This document shows positions 58,644 to 64,000 of a DNA stretch of 64,000 nt, piece after piece. The translations under genes and the position numbers were made by a program. Source of the DNA: Klebsormidium nitens (Eukaryota; Streptophyta; Klebsormidiophyceae; Klebsormidiales; Klebsormidiaceae); the NCBI GenBank assembly GCA_000708835.1, contig DF237422.1, positions 4,176 to 68,175 of the forward strand, given 5' to 3'. The notes under the pieces are model-generated. The model did not search any database. It was not told the origin of the DNA and saw nothing but the letters and a program-made list of their open reading frames with translations. Every line of letters starts with the position of its first letter. Position 1 is the first letter of the stretch.

Positions 58644-61051
58644 TAGGGCTTCTGTTGCTCAAACCCCGCGTTCGCGCCGTTCTCAGGAGATTTTGTATTC
58701 GGAGTTTTAAGCAGGAAACGAGAGATTAGATTGCGGAACTCAGCTGTTGAGAAAGCAGCTAGTGCCTCATGGCTATCGGAAGGCAAGACTGGACGGGTAG
58801 AATCGGTCGAAAGGTGGGGCGGGGCAGGGTGCTACTGATCGAAAGATCGACGATACTGTTCTCTGGGGGTGTGTGTAAACAGGGGGTCAGGTGGCTTGTG
58901 ATAGATCCGGAGTTTTAGTCGAATACGATAGCGCGCCAGGATGAGGCAGGGTCTGAACACAGGAATGAGTTCGAGACGGTTTACACGTTCAGCTGGTTTA
59001 GGGGCCTTGGCTTGAGTTTTGTAGGCACCAAAAATGAAAGGCATTTGCTTAATGGTTGCGAGTTTATTGACAGTTTGAAACCGTTCTGCTACTTGGTGCG
59101 TCGAACCTCAAATGTCTAACTCTCTTGTTGAGTTCTTGGAGACGAGCTTACACACCAATCGACCGTCACGATATGCTATAGGATTGAAAGTCCACGCCCA
59201 TATATATCGCTCGCGCAGGCTTCCGAAAACGGTACTGGATAAAGATGGACAAGCTGCTTACGGTTATTCAGTGGTCGAACTTTGCGTCACGCGCCTTTTC
59301 ATGATTTGAAAAGTCCCACCGGCCAGCTTTGCATTGGGCTACAACAGGCGGCTGGTTGGTCCTCCCAGCTGGGACCCGTCAGAATCCTTGCCCCTGATCG
59401 CTCCCTCAATCGAGAGTGTACGTTGAGTACTTGTTTTCCTCCTCAGTCAGCTGCTAGGCAATCATATGCATAGCTAAGTATTCCAATTCCTTTCTGTCCT
59501 TTTAACTATGACAACCGACATTGAACTTCAAGGACTGTTCTCAGGTTGTCTGCAACGTTCATCATGCTCCAAACCGGATCACAGCAATGCTTAGGAAAGT
59601 TGCAACTTCGATATTCAAGGGTCGAAGCCGTCCTCTCCAGGCTTTTTGGCATGGACGAATTATACAGTTTGTTCCAAGCTGTAGCGGTGGTGAGCCGATC
59701 ATATGGTCAGCTCACGGTGGAAAGATCAGAGATTCGGGAGTCCCGGCTCCTGTGTGTCGAGACGTCGACGTTATACTCATCATTGTCATCATATGTTGGA
59801 GGCATTACCTAAATCAATCATTGCACGTCGTTAATTGGTCCTACGATTCTCTGTGATTGCGGCTGGATGGCCGCCTCGATGGCCGAGCCTCCGAGTCTCC
59901 GAACCAGTGATTACATGCGCCTCTTCAGAATACGGGCAGAATTCTTTCATATATAAAATCAGAGACGTTGCGAGCTAGGCTTTGGATTCTTCCGAGCTGA
60001 GCTAAGCTGGGCGGAAGCTTGGGCAGCCTAAGCCTTACCTAGTAGCTAGCCTGCCAGCCTGCCTGCAGGCCCCGGCGGCCTGCAAAGGGATAGCTAGAGG
60101 TCATCGTTGGTGGTATTGTTGCACGATATCGTATCTAACAGTGGGCATTCCCAACTTGACCAGCTCGACAGTCTGGCGCTTTGCTGCAAGGGCGCTTTTC
60201 AGCTCGGCTAGCTCATAGGGGGAATGCCCCACAGATCTTGAGGCACCCACGCACCTACCGCAGCTCCAGGTATGTTGTCCTGCCTTATGGCAGCTCGCCT
60301 CCCCGTTGTTTGGCTCGCGGCTGCTTTCTTGCGCGTTTTGGCAGGTTTTCGCGGCTTTCTTTGTACCAACTTTACGCTGGCTACAAGCAAGCTGACTGAC
60401 CCACCCTGCCAGGATGACTGCCATAAGAAAACAAACCGACTGCCAAGCCATTCAACTGAGAGCTCTTGTATAGAACATACCTGTCTTGCATTGCGTGTCG
60501 TTGTGGTAATTGTCCTTAGGGTTGTGTTGCTTCTCATTTTGCTGTTTTTAAGTCTTCATGTAATTGCATCCCTACCACTCTCTCGCCTACTGGCAGTACA
60601 AGCTGAAACCCTCTGCCAATTGTCTGCTTCTTTCCAAAACAACACCTTGCTTACCCATTTCCATGATTCTCTACAATCATCCAGCTCCACACTCTCTGTA
60701 AACCCTTCAGGCCTTCTTAAAACCGGAATAGGCACACTCTTTGTTCCAATCTCTATCTACCCCGTCTCCGTCCTCGTAACTCCCACCTCCTTCTCTTGCT
60801 TCGCAACGTGCAAGAAAATTAGGGTTCCACATCAAATTGATCAGGCTAATGTTTCTGTGCCCCACCTTTTAGCTAGCAATGCTTGCACTGCCACCAGTTT
60901 CCACATGGGTCTCAAGTTTCAAACATTGTTCAAGCTCGTACTCACTTTTCCCATCTTGCCCAACTTTCTCTTGACCCTTCCTTCTTTCCCTCCTTGCAAC
61001 TTCATTGAACCCTGCGCCAATCTTCTTTTCACCCAGGTTCCTCCAGCCAGC
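58644..61051. other. Region without supported coding sequence
   Basis: From about 60270 the plus strand becomes strongly pyrimidine-rich, typical of the introns of the next gene. An acceptor-like ttttcacccag just before 61036 suggests a leader intron. A short hairpin (tgcaggcc / ggcctgca, five-base loop) lies at 60064-60084. No recognised gene. Confidence 0.5.
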
Positions 61052-63903
61052 ATGGCTACGCCTCTCAAACCCTGGGCTTCCCCTGCGGCGCTGACAACAC
61101 TGTCTCGCCGCACAGATAACCCTTTCCTGACGGGCACGCATGCTACCAACTCCATTGCCACCTTCACCGCTGCTTGCACAAGCGGGAAGCTTGGCCCAGC
61201 ACTGGTGCCTAACCTTTCGACCACAGCAGCTGAACATGGCGGCGTCATGCAGGGCGACCACTCGCTCGCACTGAAGCCAGGCCAGCGCATTCGTGCCATT
61301 CGCTTCCATCATCTCGAGTCCCCGCTGCTTTCCTCTGACGATACCACCGACCCCCCCTACCCCGTCCGCTACTGCGCAGTTGAAATTGCTGGCGTTCATT
61401 CTAACGTCAAGCTAGCTGCACAGACAGGCGTTCGCACATCTGTTACTGTGGTCGGCGCAGACGGGTCGGAGCAGCCAGTTACCACTAAGCCGTCTCAGCC
61501 AATGATCGTCTTTGCGCCTCTCGCCTCTGCCGTTGAGCTAGTGGACGGTCCACTTCAGCTCCAGGAGTTTTGCACCCAGCACCCTGCTCGTCCAGCTCTT
61601 CCTGTTTCTCAGCCCCAGAGGCCCAGTAGCCGCCTCCCTCATGTTTACGACTCCGCCCTTGCGGACATGCACGTCGTCTGGCTCTTTAACCCCCCTTCTC
61701 AGGCTGACGTTGAGGAGACGTGCCGCGCTCTCGAGATTCTGGGGTCTATCAAGGCCATTAACACCATGGCAGCAGACTCTGGCAAGCCGTACCAGGAGCT
61801 CTACTTTCGCTCTGCTGACAGTGCCCACAAGGGGCTCGCTGCACTTGATGAGGTCTACGACGTGAGTTCTCTCCCCTTCCTGCCTTTCTCAAGCCACTCT
61901 TTGTATTATTCGGTTTCATTGCGCTGTGCTTTAAATGTGGCATTGAAAGCCCCCCTTTCTCTACTCCTCTCTGGCTGTTCACCGTATGCCCCACCGTTGC
62001 CTCCCTCTCGTTCCTTGACGCCCTGGTGCACATCTCACTCTCTAAAAGTATGCATCAAACAGAGCTTCTGCTCCCCTCCCCTCTGCCATGATCAGTGCCC
62101 TTTCGAAACTTCACCTCTCTTCCTTCAACCCCAGGCCCCAACTAGTCTGGCACATGTCTCTCTCTTTCTCTTAACTTCGTCAGGTGACAACGAGCTTTCA
62201 CATTTTTGCTTACTATCCTGCCACTTATGCTCTGGAAAGCACATCATCAACGAGCATCAACGGTGGCAAAGACAAATAGGACACCACCCTCACACCACTG
62301 CTTTCTCTTGTCCGTTCACTGATATCTCCTTCTTCTTTGCTCCCTTTCAGGTCTGCCCCGCGCAGTACATCGCCAGCGAGAAGCACCCCCTGCAGCAAAG
62401 AGTCAATATCCCTAACGGGACCGTCGGCCCCACTGGCTTCAAGACCGTGAAGGAGCTTGTTACGGCCCTCACCTCCGCTGTGACTGCACGCGCGCCAGGT
62501 GCTACCGTTAAACCGCTGCGCGAGGACAGCGACTCGTCGAGCAACACGCCTTGAGCACAAGCTGATCGTCCACGTCCAGGTACCTCGCATCCTCCCCTCT
62601 GCAAGCTTATTAAGTCACTACCTCAGGTCTTCTCTCTTCAAGGCAACCGTCCCTGTTTTTCTTGCCTTCCAAGCTTCTGACTATGCTGCGTTTTCCTGGT
62701 TCAGCGGCAGCTTTCCGGATTTTTCGGTGCAGCGCTGCCCAGGGCTGTTTTTGCAGCTCTATAGGCTTCCCTGTCCAGGAAATTGTTTTACCGGGTTTTC
62801 CATTGTTTCCTGTCCGTTTCCCTCTCTCTCTTCGGCACAGAACCTCTACGCTTGCTCGTCCCTAACGCCGCACGAGCTTCGTACCTACTTACCACTTTCT
62901 CTCACCTATCTGCAGGCGTTTATGCAGTGGTCGTCGCTGATTCTCGATCCTATCACGATTACTGCACCTGAGAATGAAGCTTCCAGCTTCACCCTCACCA
63001 TCAAGGGCCTGCCGCTCTTTGATCGCATTGGCTCGCTCGTCATCTTGCCCCCCGCGGCATTCCACGTCGAGGACACCAAGCAGGTAGGTCTTTCCCCCAC
63101 CCTTCTGCGAGCGCCCGCCCCTAGCTTGAAACACCTGCTCCCCCCTTCCTGTGCACCTTTTTGCCTCAATTCTGCATCCATGATTCTTGCCTCACCTCAC
63201 CTTGCGTCCACTCTGAAACTAAAATCAGGCCTTACCTTCTCACGATTAGCCCCTCCACTTTTCTCACTGTTTCCTCGTTGCTCACTGCCTTCCCTCCTTC
63301 TGCAGCTGGAGGAGAGCCTCGAAGAAGCCCGCAAACGTTACTCCATTCCCATCCGCGCCGGCGCTCCCGAGAACCGGGCAGTGGAGATCCTCAACGGCCG
63401 CAACCGCGTCCACTGTTACTACGTGTCAGGCGATCAAGCGGTGCTTCTCAGCATCGCCCAGTCGCCGGGCCTCATTGTGGGGACACAGATCTGCCGTGCT
63501 CAGCTGGCCTTCGAGTACAACACCTGCCAGGTCAAGCGCAATTTGACTGCACCCCAAAAGCAAGCCGGGCTTCTGAGCCAATGGCTTGCGCCTGCGCACA
63601 TCGCTCAAGTTGACGCGCATAACTCCCGCAAGCGCCCCGCCCCGTCGGCCCCCGTCGTCACTCTTGCCGAAGAGGTCGGGGACTCGATGCAGCAGGTACA
63701 ATCCTTCCCTGCTGTTGCACCGCCTTTGGACCTTTCTCGTGTCTCTCCAATCACCGGGCCTAGATTCTGTTCTTGCACTTGTCGAATTTCTGAGTTTCCT
63801 GATGCTTATTGCCTTTCAAATCACTCCCTGCATCTTATTTGCACCACCTCCCATCGGTTCCATTCCTTAACTCAACGATCCCTTGTGCGTGTTGCAGGAC
63901 TAG
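61052..63903 (+). CDS. Unrecognised multi-exon gene, possibly frameshifted
   Basis: Likely exons: 61052-61861 (270 codons, donor gtgag), 62351 to about 62579 (acceptor tttcag, donor ccaggtacc), 62916-63083, 63306-63695 and 63898-63903 (ends in a stop). The first exon carries GVMQGDHSLALKPGQRIRA and DMHVVWLFNPPSQADVEE. Later exons carry TIKGLPLFDRIGSLVILPP and SIPIRAGAPENRAVEIL. In the second exon the incoming frame meets TGA at 62552, while the frame needed by the next exon (EHKLIVHVQ) is shifted by one base. So either a frameshift or a mis-set splice site is present. Introns are very C/T-rich. No family recognised. Confidence 0.45.
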
Positions 63904-64000
63904 ATGCAGCGCACATTGGCCCTCTTCCAGAACTAGTGGGGCCTGCAAGCTCGCTGCTTGCTCCTGGATTCTCTTGTCGAACATTGTATCCCTCAAAACC

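Noticed and set aside
60272-62554. A continuous 760-codon open frame as one large protein
   Set aside because: The first 260 codons and the part from 61862 to 62350 translate C/T-rich, intron-like DNA with good splice signals at the borders (gtgag donor, tttcag acceptors). The open frame there is a by-product of composition.

Overview
The window is nuclear DNA from a eukaryote of the green lineage, most likely a streptophyte alga or an early-diverging land plant. The genes have many GT-AG introns. They include a TASH3-like subunit of the TPLATE/TSET endocytic complex (absent from animals and fungi), two plant-type glutamate-cysteine ligases, and two P450s resembling the CYP711/clan-3-like group. 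There is also a tubulin tyrosine ligase-like polyglutamylase, a family tied to cilia and largely lost from flowering plants. A Klebsormidium-like alga would fit, but that is a guess. All homology calls are from memory of the families; no search was run.

Layout. (1) 1-5306, plus: 3' half of a TASH3-like gene ending in an SH3 domain, with a telomere-like tract in its last intron. (2) 6644-13918, minus: complete 11-exon TTLL6-type gene. (3) 16060-23696 and 26699-35287, plus: tandem pair of nine-exon P450 genes with matching exon borders. Between them lies a broken copy of the TTLL 5' end, a fossil of the duplication that made the pair. (4) 37049-45219, minus, and 46281-54386, plus: head-to-head glutamate-cysteine ligase genes sharing a 1.06-kb promoter region. 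The plus copy has a transit-peptide-like leader; the minus copy does not. (5) 56584-58643 and 61052-63903, plus: two unrecognised genes, modelled tentatively.

The main novelty is structural. In all five recognised genes, introns carry decayed copies of the neighbouring exon edge. Upstream introns carry the acceptor plus the 5' part of the next exon; downstream introns carry the 3' part of the previous exon plus its donor. Copies often recur every 130-180 bp. I call these exon-edge echoes. Most are broken by stops or frameshifts. One is not: an 81-nt, phase-0, full-length second version of exon 8 in the plus ligase gene. Its substitutions are mostly synonymous in its first 15 codons, and it would replace the segment carrying the redox-regulatory cysteine.

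The window also holds a small family of inverted-repeat elements with a telomere-like C-rich core and copy-specific ends, a second inverted-repeat element, a 120-bp tandem array, and a palindrome in the shared ligase promoter.
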